NCBI GenBank assembly: GCA_037367405.1
Contig: JAZKJV010000682.1
Span: 434,001-498,000, forward strand
DNA length: 64,000 bases
Direction: 5' to 3'
From: Ottelia alismoides
Lineage: Eukaryota; Streptophyta; Magnoliopsida; Alismatales; Hydrocharitaceae
Shown: piece by piece, positions 46,250 through 57,949 of the stretch
How positions within the stretch are numbered: position 1 is the first letter of the stretch
Layout of the letters: each line of letters starts with the position of its first letter
The notes under the pieces: model-generated
Seen by the model: only the letters and a program-made list of their open reading frames with translations
What the model was told of the DNA's origin: nothing
Databases searched by the model: none
Translations under genes and position numbers: made by a program

Positions 46250-47000
46250 TTGTGAACTCGTCTTTTATACTTCACCTCTACCACCACCCATCGTCCACCT
46301 GCCACCCACATGCCTCTCCCTCCGCCCATCAACCCCAACCTCAACCCATCGACCTCCACTCTTTGCTCCCATCCTCATCCACTACATTTCACCTCTACCA
46401 CCAACCACAATGCTCTCTGTTGATATGCCTTGAATCCTAACCATCTGACCCAGGTTGAAGAACTGCGTATGCATCCCCCTGCCGTACCATACCCCAACAA
46501 GCAGGTGCGTCCCCCCTCCTGCGGGGGTGTGGGGGCAGCGCCCCCGGCGAAAATTTTATGGAGCGGTTCTATTTGTATTCGGGTATTTGGATCCTTCTAT
46601 TTTTAGGGATCCGTCTGTATGGGAGTGCTATATAAACTCCTTAGGGTTAGGGTTTTAAATGCATCCTTTGTATTCATTCTTTTCTCCACATAGTGAAACC
46701 GATCGTCGCCGCCCAAGGATGTAGCCCAGTTACGGGTGAACCTTGTAAATCTGTGTGTTTGCGTTCTTGTTTGTTTGATCCTGTTTGTACGTGCTTGCTT
46801 CCGCGATTCGCAACACTCTCCCTCCAACCATCATCCCCAGCATCGACCCATCGACCTCCACTCTCTGCTCACATTCCTGTCCACTGCCCTTTACCTCTAC
46901 CACCACCCGTCCTAGTGCTCCATCTATCACTAATCGCCTATGATCCGCATTCATCATTGAACCATAGATCACTACCCTCCACAACAACCCTTATCCTCCT
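46250..47000. repeat. degenerate C-rich minisatellite interrupted by a solo LTR
   Basis: A unit of about 120 bp containing CCATCGACCTCCACTCT and TTCACCTCTACCACCA recurs at about 46265-46417 and, after the LTR, at 46816-46915. The LTR at 46418-46815 has split the array. Any protein reading here is low-complexity. Confidence 0.6.
46418..46815 (+). mobile_element. solo LTR, probably Ty1/copia, with 5-bp TSD
   Basis: The 398-bp unit runs from TGTTGATATG to CGATTCGCAACA, with CTCTC on both sides (46413-46417 and 46816-46820). It contains a TATATAAACTCC box (about 46630) and a GGGTTAGGGTTT motif just downstream. The CGATTCGCAACA end is typical of plant copia LTRs. No internal region remains. Confidence 0.85.
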
Positions 47001-47394
47001 CGCATTGCCTCTTCCATGATCGATTTCCGCTGACCATTGTCACGCTCACCCATTTCCGATCAATGTCATGAGGTAACCATCTACGATCACCATCATCATT
47101 AGACTTCATCCTCTGCCATTTTCTTCGACCTACACCACTGGAATCGCTAACACCTTCTCCAACGCCACCCCCAACACCACCGCCAGCATCACCGCCAACG
47201 CTACTGCCAGCACCAAATCCCTCCATCGTCGTCACAATTGCCAAATCAGTGTTGAGAAAAATTTTAGAAAGGGGAGAATGGCGGTTGGTAGTACTGTTTC
47301 ATTAGGGTTAGGGTTTTTTAAGAAAAAGAAGCTTGAGCTCTAAGGCAATACTCTTTCTTTCATTCTCATTTCATCATAAACGAGAATTTCATAA
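47001..47394. other. mixed-composition intergenic DNA
   Basis: A CCACCGCCAGCATCACCGCC-type low-complexity stretch (47150-47215) and ATTAGGGTTAGGGTTT (about 47302) are visible. No gene is recognised. Confidence 0.4.
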
Positions 47395-48045
47395 CATTGA
47401 GACATGACATAAGTGGTGCTGCTAGTCCTTTTTTTATTGCAAAATCAATCCTTTTAAATACTACATCTATAATTATAGGAATCATAACGTTATTGCTCAT
47501 GACTTCTTTTACCCTCTTCAAAAGTTCAACAACTTATGTTGTTATGAATCCAAAACTATCAAAATCGAAAGGGATAAAGGTATGTTGATTCTCCATGCAT
47601 GCTTTTTCGTGCTTCACCACTTTTGCTGAAGCGGTTTTTAAGGGCAGTGTGCCCCGTTGTGAAGGTCCCACGCTTCAATCTCACTAGCAGAGAAACACAT
47701 ATCAAATCTACACATGCATGTTTCCATCCAACTCATCTAAAAATCAAAATATCATCAGGTCTAAGAGTGGATCTTCCCTCCTGCAGATTAGTTAAAAAGT
47801 TCACAGGTGCCTCTTTCTTAGTAGCAATACCCGCATGCCTAAGTAAATCAAATAAAACATTTCTAACAAGATCATGTTTGTAGTTAAAACTCGGAAGTTC
47901 CTTCTAATGAATTGAATGATCCCCAAAAGTGTCTAAGCATGCCTTATGGCAAACTGGACATATCTCATCATATGGAAATAAAGGAATTATGAGACAATAT
48001 CTGAGGATACTGCGATACTCCACCAGTGACATGCAGAAAAAGTCT
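47395..48045 (-). pseudogene. unclassified retroelement-type domain, most complete copy
   Basis: On the minus strand the reading contains MSLVEYRSILRYCLIIPLFP, then CPVCHKACLDTFGDHSIH, KHDLVRNVLFDLLRHAGI, KKEAPVNFL, GRSTLRPDDILIF, KHACVDLICVS, KTASAKVVKHEKACMENQH and finally VMSNNVMIPIIIDVVFKR. A CPxC...GDH zinc-like motif is followed by RPxDI...CVDL, which recalls the spacing of a PD-(D/E)XK nuclease core (inference). I recognise this as a domain that recurs in plant genomes as fragments annotated near reverse-transcriptase-like sequences, but I cannot name its element class. At least two stops show it is dead. Confidence 0.7.
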
Positions 48046-48261
48046 GTTAACCTGCCTTTCGACGTGCTTTGCCCTTTTTCGAAAGGAGTATGTAGATAGA
48101 ACTTCCCAATCCCTCAAGGCTGGTTGGTTCTTAGGCCTGGAAAGCGGGAGGAAGAAGGAATAGGAAGGATAAAATCTTGAGCATGGTCAGCTTGAAGACA
48201 CTGAAAAATTACCTTTTGTCTAAAGATCATGCAAAATTTCACCTTCTTGTCCTCAATTATT

Positions 48262-48370
48262 TTGCTAATAAAAACACTCGTCAGAAACAAAGACTCCTAT
48301 GCCCTCCATCTAGAACGGGTCGATTACAGCAAATTTCAAATCGTTAAAATTACCTGTTCCAGATGGGCAG
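48262..48370. mobile_element. palindromic MITE, partial copy
   Basis: Only one arm and the centre remain (GTCAGAAACAAAGACTCCTA to CCTGTTCCAGATGGGCAG). It matches the centre of copies 3 and 4. Confidence 0.6.
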
Positions 48371-49550
48371 GGGCCGAGGCTCAGGGAAAGTGACATGGCA
48401 GAAGTCTGACCGCTAGATCAAGAACTTGCATCCCGATCCAACGGCCACTGGAGGTGAAGCACGACGGAGGTGGTGGCGTCAGCGGGGGAGGATGGCGGCG
48501 GAGATGGCCCTCCTACGATGGGGGAAGAGAACCGCTCCAGAGGTGAGGTGGCTGGTGATTTGTCAGAAGCAGAGCGTCGAGGTGGAGCGACAGTTGCGAC
48601 GATCCCTCAGTTGATACACGACCGAGGGGCGAAGCCAAGGTGGTGCGGCAGGAGGAGACAAACTGGAGCTGAGGCATCATAAGGGCATCTATCGGAGGGG
48701 AAGAGGCGTGGGTCGGTTGCTCGTTGGAGGTTGGACGAGCATATCGAGGGTCGTGGTCGGAGGTCAGCCAGTGGCGACGTCGAAAGGCACGAGTCGATGG
48801 CCGGAGTTGAAGGTGGATGCGACAAGGCGAGGCGAGGGATGACCTGGTGATCGGCACGGACACTATGGACGAGGGTGACACGGGAGCCTGGAAGCGATGG
48901 GGATGGAAGATAAGGTGGAGCAGCAGATGGCTCCTCATGCAGGGGGATGGTCGTCGTTGGAGGGGCGACCAGGTGTGCACAGGTCAGCTATGCACAGTGG
49001 GAGGCGCAGAGGATGACTAAGGTTGTTTTTCCTGGATTGTGGCCTGAAAGTGAGAAACACGATGGTGATCAAGGAAGAAGGGGTTTGGGTTCGCTTGGGA
49101 GGTAGGAGTCATGTGAGGCGATCTCCGATCTTCGCCTCAACTGCGGGTGAGGTCGCGGAGAAGCTCAGCCACTCGCCGGAGCAAGGCGGTAGCAGAGGTC
49201 GATGCTACCTCTGGATCTCACCATTCAGGGACCATTGTCACCGAACTTCAAGGTAGAAATGGCAGATGGGGAGGAAAACCAAAGCGGGGAAACTTTATAG
49301 GAGGGAGTGAGGGTCGAGCATTATGCGGGACGAGGGAGAGCACATAATGGTAGGTACGAGTAAAGGCGACAGGCGTTGCGGTGGTCGGTAACGGCTAGTC
49401 GTGGGAGGGAGGAGGACGAAGGGCCTAGGTCACGTATTCGACACATGACTGGAGAGAGTGGGAGGAAATGGTCGGGTCACGTGCTAGGCATGTGACCAGG
49501 TTGGAGAGAAGAGAGAGGTGACATGTGGCATGCCAAGGGTTTGCCACTTG
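48371..49550. other. GC-rich block of unknown origin
   Basis: Open frames of 60-155 codons exist on both strands, all rich in Gly/Arg or Ser/Pro, and none resembles a known protein. The composition stands out from the flanks. It could be a captured or degenerated gene, but I found no terminal repeats. A CATGTGGCATGCCAAGG hairpin sits at 49520-49555. Confidence 0.35.
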
Positions 49551-50075
49551 TCACCAAAAAATTCAAAAAAAATAAAAGGAAAGAAAAAAGAGAAAAGAAA
49601 TAGAAAGATGTCTTGAATTAAAAAAATTCTTCATGAAAGTTATTTGTCGGCGAGATCTACAACTTTCATGAACGGGCCAAGAGCAAAAAAGATTATCTGC
49701 ACAAAGGGGTATTTTTGGTGGTTTTCCATGTGTATAAAAAACCGTTTTTAGTGGTTTTGTAAAGTTTTTAGTGATTTTTAAATATGATAAAAATCTATAA
49801 AAAATACGATAGAATAAAAGATACTTAATTACATATTAATCTAATTTTTTGAATTTTTAGTAAATAAGAAAATAGGAAATAATATAGGAGTACGAAACAA
49901 ACGAATTTTGTACAGACTCACAGAGGTCACCCAAAAATAGTCAGTTTCTTTGATTCTTCAGTCTTGATTTGAATTTAGATTTTTATGCCATGTGATAAAA
50001 CTTTCATCGGGGCGGGAAAACCAAGTTAGCTCTCCCCATGGGGCAGTCCCATTTTAACCTATATATATATATATA
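49551..50075. other. AT-rich DNA and remnant of a MITE end
   Basis: A GTTTTTAGTGGTTTT motif is repeated at 49740-49785. At 50010-50060 the sequence AAGTTAGCTCTCCCCATGGG repeats the terminus of the next MITE in reverse, then (TA)n follows. Confidence 0.5.
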
Positions 50076-50452
50076 GGTAAAAAGGGGGTTGCCCCTTGGG
50101 GGAGCTAACTTGACTCCCACTACCCCATTTTCCCCATATTTTTTTATTTTAAATAAATCTGTGAAAGTTCATCACTATATCCCTATATTTTGTTACCCAA
50201 GTTTCGTGAGAAACGGAAACTCCTACGGCATCCATCTAGACAGTTATTTTTTAATTGTCGCAGAATTGTTGAAATCGACCCTATCTGAATGGAGATTGTA
50301 GAAGCCCACGTTTCTCATGAAATTCGAGTGACATAATTTAGGAATATAATAATGAAAATTCATGGAAACACTTTCAAAAAAATAAAAATATAGAGAAAAT
50401 GGGGGTAAGGGAGCTAAGTCGGTTCCCCGTTGGGGGCAACCCCATTTTACCC
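50076..50452. mobile_element. palindromic MITE, copy 5
   Basis: The ends are inverted: GGTAAAAAGGGGGTTGCCCC and, inverted, GGGTAAAATGGGGTTGCCCC. Arms carry AGTTTCGTGAGAAACGG and TTTCTCATGAAATTCGAGTG. It is flanked by TATATA and lies about 0.5 kb upstream of the glycosyltransferase start codon. Confidence 0.82.
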
Positions 50453-50463
50453 ATATGTATATA

Positions 50464-50765
50464 AGGGAAAATGGTGTTGCCCTGTGGGGCAGCCAACGAG
50501 TTGCTACCGTGCTATTTTTTCGCAGTTTTTTTTTACAAAATATCATCATGTATATTCATATATTTATATATATGTGTGTATATCCAATATGTCATTTGAA
50601 TTTCATCAGAAACAGAGACTCATATGTCATCCATCTAGAACATATTGTTCTAGATAGAGGATATATAAATTTCTATTTCTGATGAAATTCGAATGATATT
50701 TTGGAGAGAGATATAGATTAATATACATGATGATATTTTGAAAAAAAAAACTAAAAAAAACGTAA
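50464..50765. mobile_element. palindromic MITE, copy 6 (short, right end worn)
   Basis: The left end is GGGAAAATGGTGTTGCCCTG; the arms are TTTGAATTTCATCAGAAACA and TTTCTGATGAAATTCGAATG around a centre near 50647. It stops about 220 bp before the glycosyltransferase start codon, probably inside its promoter. Confidence 0.75.
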
Positions 50766-50985
50766 GAAATTACAAAGGGCAGGCCAATACTTCCTATACA
50801 AAATCCGACGGGCGACGGCCCTTTCCAACTAATATATCAACAAACGTGAGGAGCAGTGTTGGCACGACAGCCATAGAATAGAGAGCCTTCCGACATCCAT
50901 GCACGCACCGCCGTCGACATGCACCCCCTCCCCCTCGCCAAATACCCTCAATCCCATCCCTCCCTCTCCTCCGCCACCGCCACCC

Positions 50986-53900
50986 ATGGATCCTCGAAGA
51001 TTTGAATCCCCCAAAGCACAAGAGACTGCTTACCCCACAAGAGCAGTTCACCACCTCTCCCTCCGCTCCCTCTACGCTCACGCCGACAAGTCGCGCGATC
51101 GCCGCCTCCGCGCCTCCTTCTGCCCTCTCCTCCTCCTCCTCCTCTTCGCCTTGGTCTCCTACGCCGCCTTCTACCCCGCCCAACTCAGCTCCTTCTACAC
51201 CCCCAACGTCCACATCCACTCCACCGTTTCCGACCCCCACGACTCCACCTCCTCGCTCTCCCTCTCCCACCTCTTCTTCGGCATCGGCGGCTCTGCACAG
51301 ACTTGGGAGAGCCGCCGCCACTATGTCGAGCTGTGGTGGCGCCCCAACGAGATGAGGGGCCACGTATGGCTCGACAAGAACCCCTCTGGTGGTCAGGATT
51401 CCTGGCCACCAGGCTGTCCCTCGTATAAAATCTCAGGGGACGCCTCCCGATTCGGACCGAAGGTTTCTGCGGCCCGGATCGCAAGAATCGTGAAAGAGGC
51501 CTACTTGGCAGCTCTTTCAGCTCCCGGAGCCGAGGACCTGCGGTGGCTGGTGATGGGAGACGACGATACGGTCTTCTTCCCAGAGAACCTTCTGGCAGTG
51601 CTGAAGAGGTACGATCACCGGGACATGTATTACATCGGCAGCGTGTCGGAGAGCGTGGAGCAGGCGGTGTTCCACTCGTACGCGATGGCGTACGGCGGCG
51701 GGGGGTTCGCCGTGAGCATGCCGGCAGCCGCCGAGATATCCCGGATACTGGACAGGTGCCTGCTGAGGTACTCCAAGTACTACGGCAGCGATCAGAGGGT
51801 GCAGGCGTGCATGAGCGAGCTCGGCGTGCCGTTGACCAGAGAGCTTGGGTTCCACCAGGTAAGCTATGGCCTTCTTTGAAAGTCAAATAGTTTGATCATG
51901 TCTTCATCACCTATATACATCTACCGAGTTAAATAACTAAGATAATGTGTCGACGAAAGTCCGCTTTGAATGTCGGTGTCCGCGTTTGCAGAAAGCGATT
52001 CACACGTCCGGTAATCAGCTGCGGCAGAGAGAGATCCACACGTTTGTTTTTGTAATTAATTATTCTTATTATTATTATTAATGCTACATCAACATTGACC
52101 TAAAACAATTGAATAATTCAATCCTCATTTTCGTAATATAATTTCTTGCTTACTTCTTTGAATTTGTAATGAATATAATATTTGTTGAATCATATACGAA
52201 CAAGTATACGATTTTTTTCTCTAAATCATTGCTAAATTAGCAACGATCAGTACAATTTTTTGACGAAAAATTCAATGGATAATCATCATCGTTATATAAA
52301 AATTTAACAAAGAATATGATATCCATTGTGAATTACGAGAACAAAAGTTAATTTCATGATAAATAAATCTCGTTGATCTATATTTAATATGGGAAAATAT
52401 GACAACATATAGTTAAGTTATTATTTGCTTCATGACACTTTTGTGACAGTGTAAATGTAGTTTTTAACGAGTAGTGCACTCATTTCCGCAATTAGTACTT
52501 ATGTTTGCAATATTGATGAACTTGTAAGAAAAATGATGTTTCAAAACAATTTAAAAGTAATGTATTTATGGGATGTCATGAGAAAAATCATCCGAGATTA
52601 TATAAGGGAATTTTGCATCATAACCTTCGTAATCTTGTCTAACTCTCCAACTGCAGCTCTTGGACATTTAAGCGCATCACGCATGCGTAATTAAATAGAG
52701 TAATATTACATGCATTGTGGTGTAATAACTGCACTACAATAAAATTGAACTATAGTAGTGGTTTTTTCACAATCTTTCTCTAAATTAACCATTGTGAAAT
52801 ATAACTACAATATTATTTGTTGCAAAATTATTTTTCGTACTCGAAATTAGCAATGAATATCATATATGTCGTTATATCATTAACAACGGTCCAGAAAGCG
52901 ACGTTTATCCGTTACTATTTTTCGAACTTCTAATTAATCATTGTTAAATTTAGAACTAAAAAATTAGTGATGATTCGTTGATATTTTGGAAAATAGCAAC
53001 GGATAAGCGTCGCTATGTAGACTGTTGATAATGATATAACAACAGATATGATATTCGACGCTAATTTTGAGTACGAAAACCCATTTAACCATGAATAATA
53101 TCCTTGTTATATATTTAGCAACCGCTAATTTAATGGCAGATTTTGAAAAAAAACATCATTATAACTCAATTTTGTTGTAGTGTTGGTTTACTAGTGAGTG
53201 TATCAAGGTTAAGCATGTTACTTACATTGCAACAAAATTAACTTATAAAAATTGTTGCTTACACTGCACCAAATTAAGCTTATAAAAATAGAAAAAATAT
53301 TCTTTGACGTATCTTCTTTTGTTAAAGATGTAGCAATAATATCATCCATTGCTTCTTTTTAAGTTTGCAACGGATAACGTATTGACAGATGTATTGCTGC
53401 AACGAATCATAGGATAATAGCTATCCTTTTATATTCTCCCTTTTTTCATTTTCTAAACAAGTAATGATTAGTATAAATTGTAAGGAAGAAGACAACAAAT
53501 ATTTGTTATTTTATGAAAATTTCACCGTGAATATTAAATTCATTGCAAATTTAAAAAAAAAACAAAAGACATTTTTGAGATGAATAATATCCATTGATCA
53601 CAAATATAACTATTCAAGTATTATACCATGGGTCATTTTTGTTGTAGTAATACAAGGCCATGCATTCTTTATTATTATACTTTTAGCACCCTTCAAATAG
53701 AGAAATTGTATAATATTCTTTAAAAATAAATATATTCAGTATATCGTATAATAATATCACATCATATTACCAAATTACCCTTTTGCATTCAGTTAAACTC
53801 AGGAAGGGGCCTTGTTTTTCAAATATAATAAAGAGTAGCTTGATCTTATTTTTTATCTTAGTGACATGCCTTTTAATCGTATTAATGTTAAACTCTTCAA

Positions 53901-56513
53901 AATTAAAAGTTCAGATTCTTGTTTTTGTTACCTTTAAAAATGATATCTTGATAATTGCACATACTTGAGTTTTTTAATTTGCAATTTAACCAAAAAATAT
54001 GTCGATCTTTCCAACTCATTTCATCTATAAATAAAAAAAGTCTCTGAAGTATACATCCAATTTCGACGTTGTATGTGAATTTTGAAAAGTAAGAAGGTGA
54101 TATCCAATTTTTGAGATTGATTTTAATGTAGTTCTTAACTACTGAAATTTAGTTGATCATTTTTATCATTCAAGGTTAAATCAAAACCATTCAAAACCAT
54201 ATTGAGATAAGTATTAAAAAAATATCGGGTACAGCATTGTTACCTTATTCAGATAAGATATTGAAGTCGGATGCATAATTTAAGGACTTTTGTGCAATTT
54301 ACGCATCTTTATTTGAAACATAAATATGCGGGTGCCTGTGCAGATGGACATCCGAGGGGACCCGTTGGGGCTGCTGGCGGCGCACCCGGTGGCGCCGCTG
54401 GTGTCCCTCCACCACCTCGACTACACAGACCCCATCTTCCCCAACGCCGCCACGCGCTTGGAGGCCCTCGCCCGGCTCATAGCCGCCAGCCGCGCCGACC
54501 CCTCGCGCACCCTCCAGCAGACGATGTGCTACGACTACAACCTCAACTGGTCCATCTCCGTCTCGTGGGGCTACGCCGTGCAGGTCTACCCGCGCTCCGT
54601 GGCGCCCGACGAGCTCCAGACGCCATTCCAGACGTTCCGGACGTGGGGGACCTACAAGGACGGGCCCTTCACCTTCAATACGAGGCCCCTCAGCTCCGAC
54701 GTCTGCCGCGGGCCCGTGCTCTTCTTCCTCGACGAGGCGCGGGCGGACGGCATGGGGCGGGTGGGCTCCGTGACGGGGTACCAGAAGGAGGAGAAGGAGA
54801 AGAGGTGCTACAGGAAGGAGTACGTGGGCGTGGAGAAGCTCCAGTCTGTTCAGGTCATTGCACCGGTCATGGATCCCAACGACTGGAAGAGGGTACGTAC
54901 ATCATATTATTATTATTATTATTAATCTCCTCCCTCCTTGTATCATCACCTGCCGGGGTCATCCAACTATTAGGGCATGTTTGGTTGGGTTGGGTGGTTA
55001 CTATTTACAAGGGTACTTCCTCCTCACGTATTCATATTCACCCATCCCAACCCAGCTCAACCCAACCCAGTCCGACCCAGCAACTAAACAGGCCCTTAGG
55101 GTGCGTTTGGGTTCGGGAATAAGTAGGAATAAGGATGCTAATAAGGAGAATAAGGATTTATTCTTTATTCCGTTGTAGGATAGGAATAAGAAGAATAAGA
55201 TAAATAAATGTAGGTAAGGTGGGATAAAGATAGGAATAAGAGTGAAATAAGATGGAATAATGGGGAATAGTCGTACCACTAAGAACCGTGTCGGGAGGAG
55301 AATTGGTCCCTTATTCCAGAGCTTATTCTCCAACCAAATAGGGCCTTAGGCTGTGTTTATTCGGAGAATTAAGCAGTGAAATAAGAGATTGACTTTTCAT
55401 ATGGTTTTCAAAAGTAAAGGTATTACTTTATTCTGCCCTTATTTTCATCTTTATTCACTTTATTATCTTTATTTATATCTTTCACTCGAACAAAGAATAG
55501 ACCATTATTTTCGTTATTCCACATCTTTATTCATACTTGTTCCCAAATCGGACGTCTCTAAAATAAGTGTTCGGTTCAAGAATAAGTAAGATTAAGGATG
55601 GGGAATAACTAGTATAATGGTCTATCTCTGTACTGTTGGAAAATAAGAATAAGGAAAATATGGTAAAGTAATAATAGCTAAGGTGGAGTAAAGATATAAA
55701 TAAGTGTAGAATAAGGTGAAATAATGAGATGTAAATGGGAATAGTCATACTCTTGGGAACCGCATCGAGCGAGGAATTGACATTCCATGCATTTTTCTCT
55801 TAACAAACATGGCCTAATGGATTAAGGAAAATTTCGTCATGAATACCGTTTAAGCTTCGACTTAATTTGAAATATCATATTATTATTATTCTGTCTACTT
55901 ATAATGCAAAATGATCTATACATCCTAAATGTATCTTAAAGAATCTACCCAAGCTGTTTTGACAAGGCATGACCATCAGGAATCCAAGGAGTGATTTGGT
56001 GTTAGAGCAGCGTGCCTCCACCTTAAAGGATTCGGCTTCGAATCCAACTATTAAAAAAAAGGCAAGACCATCAATGATTGTTACTATTAATCAATGCTTA
56101 TACAAACGAATTAGAATTTGAACAGCTTATTGAAAAGGTCATATCGACTTAACCGTATAATTAAATCAGTTCAATCAGATGATTGTGCATTGTTCTCTAA
56201 TATCGAATTAAACCGAACCAGTAAGAATAAAGTGGTTGAACCCGATGTTAAAAACGGAATAGGACAAAATATGTGTAAATACATGCTCGAATAGGCATAA
56301 AATATATAGTCAATGTATACATCTTACTGTATAGATGATTTTTTATCTGCATATGCAACATCATGGTTCTTGTTTGTTGGGTTAACGTGTTGGTGGTTTT
56401 ATCAACAGGCGCCGCGACGGCAGTGCTGCGAGGCGAAGATGAGCTGGACGGAAGGGTCCATGAACGTCCGAATCCGGAAATGCAGACTCGGTGAGACCAT
56501 ATCGCCGCCTTGA
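50986..56513 (+). CDS. DUF604 (fringe-like) glycosyltransferase, 3 exons
   Basis: Probable Golgi type II membrane glycosyltransferase of the plant DUF604 family, related to GT31/Fringe enzymes; donor and acceptor are not known. Exons are 50986-51858, 54344-54892 and 56409-56513, phase 0, GT-AG, giving 508 aa. A membrane anchor lies at about 46-63 (FCPLLLLLLFALVSYAAF). The metal/nucleotide-sugar DxD motif is in WLVMGDDDTVFF (188-198, DDD 192-194). AYGGGGFAVS and YGSDQRVQACMSELGVPLT follow. Exon 2 begins MDIRGDPLGLLAAHPVAPLV and encodes SLHHLDYTDPIFP; exon 3 ends PRRQCC...KCRLGETISPP. I chose the ATG at 50986 (CCACCCATGG context); an in-frame ATG at 50899 would add 29 mostly Pro/Ser residues. 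Introns hold several MITEs. The frame is intact. Confidence 0.92.
52732..53182. mobile_element. non-autonomous CACTA element in intron 1
   Basis: The ends CACTACAATAAAATTGAACT and, inverted, CACTACAACAAAATTGAGTT match over about 25 bp. Flanking triplets CTG and TTG differ by one base, so the TSD is worn. The interior carries palindromic CGTTGTTATA-like words as in the element at 201-613. Confidence 0.8.
53183..54343. other. rest of glycosyltransferase intron 1
   Basis: AT-rich, with more fragments of CACTA subterminal words (for example TTTTTGTTGTAGTA ending near 53649), suggesting another broken CACTA MITE from about 53225. The exon 2 acceptor is CCTGTGCAG at 54335-54343. Confidence 0.5.
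54973..55095. mobile_element. Tourist-like PIF/Harbinger MITE in intron 2
   Basis: This 123-bp element starts GGGCATGTTTGGTTGGGTTG and ends AACTAAACAGGCCC, flanked by TTA on both sides (54970-54972 and 55096-55098). It is a relative of 10371-10503. Confidence 0.87.
55099..55345. mobile_element. PIF/Harbinger MITE abutting the previous one
   Basis: It starts GGGTGCGTTTGGGTTCGGG and ends CCAACCAAATAGGGCC, with TTA on both sides (55096-55098 and 55346-55348). It shares the left TSD with the right TSD of the preceding element, so one inserted at the edge of the other. It defines the family of the relic at 4240-5467. Confidence 0.85.
55349..55814. mobile_element. probable third PIF/Harbinger-type MITE (or two nested)
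   Basis: It begins GGCTGTGTTTATTCGG after TTA and ends AACAAACATGGCC before TAA. The interior repeats the AGGAATAAG/GAATAAGATG words of its neighbour in both orientations. The flanking triplets are not identical, so the boundaries are uncertain. Confidence 0.55.
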
Positions 56514-57062
56514 CCGCTTCACCGGACTCAATTCGATTTAATTTATAGATTCTATCCTTCAAATGGTGGATGATAATTCGAAATTCCGAGTTTTGTTTGG
56601 TGCCTCCGAAGCAGTTCTTTGGTTCTTTTGCCGTTCCACATGAGATGAGATGTGCAGCAAATGTACATATACTTGTTGGTTAATTACTGTGATCCATATG
56701 CAGCAATAATTAAAGAATTCATACCATTTTAATACCCACAGCTTCATCGAGTATAGATTGTTAGATTCTTGTTCAAAGTTTGCCAATCCACTCTCCGTCT
56801 TCCCTGTTGCTGCCCCCGCCATTTATTACTATGATTAACAGCGGTAGATTAATGGGGCGATCTAATTAAGCTTGGGCCTTTTACCAATAAGATCAACTTC
56901 TATGTCAGCCATGGCACAATTCGAAAAATAAGGTATACATCTAATTTCATTGTCACATCTGACCTTTACAATGTCACAATGCAACATCCAACCTTTAAGA
57001 TTTGTCTTTACGCGGTTTTGGGTAATGAGATTTAAGGTTAAAAAGATAAGTATATGTTTACT
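56514..57062. other. downstream flank of the glycosyltransferase gene
   Basis: This must hold the 3' UTR; no decisive poly(A) signal is assigned. The open frame on the minus strand at 56559-56822 is not protein-like. Confidence 0.4.
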
Positions 57063-57072
57063 TTGAAGTATA

Positions 57073-57241
57073 GAGGAGCGATCCTATGAGAGCCAAAACC
57101 TGCGAGAGCATGAGAGCATGCATTCTGAACCACATGATCCAACCAGGAGAGAGAAGATCAGGAGAGAGAAAACAGAATCATGTGGTCTAGAATACATGCT
57201 CTCATGCTCTCACATTTTTTGCTCTCATAGGATCACTCCTC
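57073..57241. mobile_element. Mutator-type MITE with 9-10-bp TSD
   Basis: The ends GAGGAGCGATCCTATGAGAG and, inverted, GAGGAGTGATCCTATGAGAG differ by one base. TTGAAGTATA is duplicated at 57063-57072 and 57242-57251. It is 169 bp with no coding capacity. Confidence 0.87.
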
Positions 57242-57711
57242 TTGAAGTATAAATATAAGTATATGTTTATATACTATATAAGATTTATATAAGTATAAAT
57301 ATAGGGAGAGGAGGGGGTGGAGGAGCTGGGTGACAACATCTATTATTTACTTTTCAAAAGTATATATCGATATTCCCGAATTTGTATATTGTTCCCTAAG
57401 CAAGACGACCGTATACCGATGGAATTCACTGTATGCTTAACATATCATGAGTAAACTCTTGTCCTCAATTTATTGCGTATAAACTTGTAAGATTCCTTTG
57501 ATAGTATACCATATATGTCTACACATGCAAACCAACTCGATTGACCTTGTTAGGTAATATAGGTCTGTCAAATGCACACACTTATGTGTGTGTATCTATC
57601 TTTGATCAAAAGATGAGTGTCTGTCATATGGCAATTTATGATATAAACTTTACTCTTTAGCTTGACTTGTTCACCTCCTTTGAATCTCTGATCAAAGGAT
57701 GAGTGCATGTC

Positions 57712-57844
57712 AAATGGATCTGTTGACAACCACCCAAAATGCTTAAGCTCAAGTTATCAAGTAGTAATCTCGACTGCTTATAACGCACTCTCACACTTTG
57801 TGAGTTTTAGATGTGGGACTATGTTTGGGGGTATGTGTGTTATA
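57712..57844 (-). mobile_element. TRIM LTR fragment
   Basis: A reverse-orientation piece matching two thirds of the TRIM LTR (GACAACCACCCAAAATGCTT to TGTTTGGGGGTATG). The end that would carry GGGACGTTACA is missing. Confidence 0.75.
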
Positions 57845-57949
57845 GTTATGCATAGTTTATGTGAGTCTATTGTTTTACAGAGGGTTTCATGTTAGATGGT
57901 CGTCCAAATGCTATCACTTTTGTTTATGATGTCAGTTATCATCGGCATA

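Noticed and set aside
48513..48980. 155-codon minus-strand frame in the GC-rich block
   Set aside because: Ser/Arg/Pro-rich with no motif; high GC alone explains the openness, so I list the block but not a gene.
51185..51886. 233-codon minus-strand frame
   Set aside because: Antisense shadow of the GC-rich first exon of the glycosyltransferase gene.
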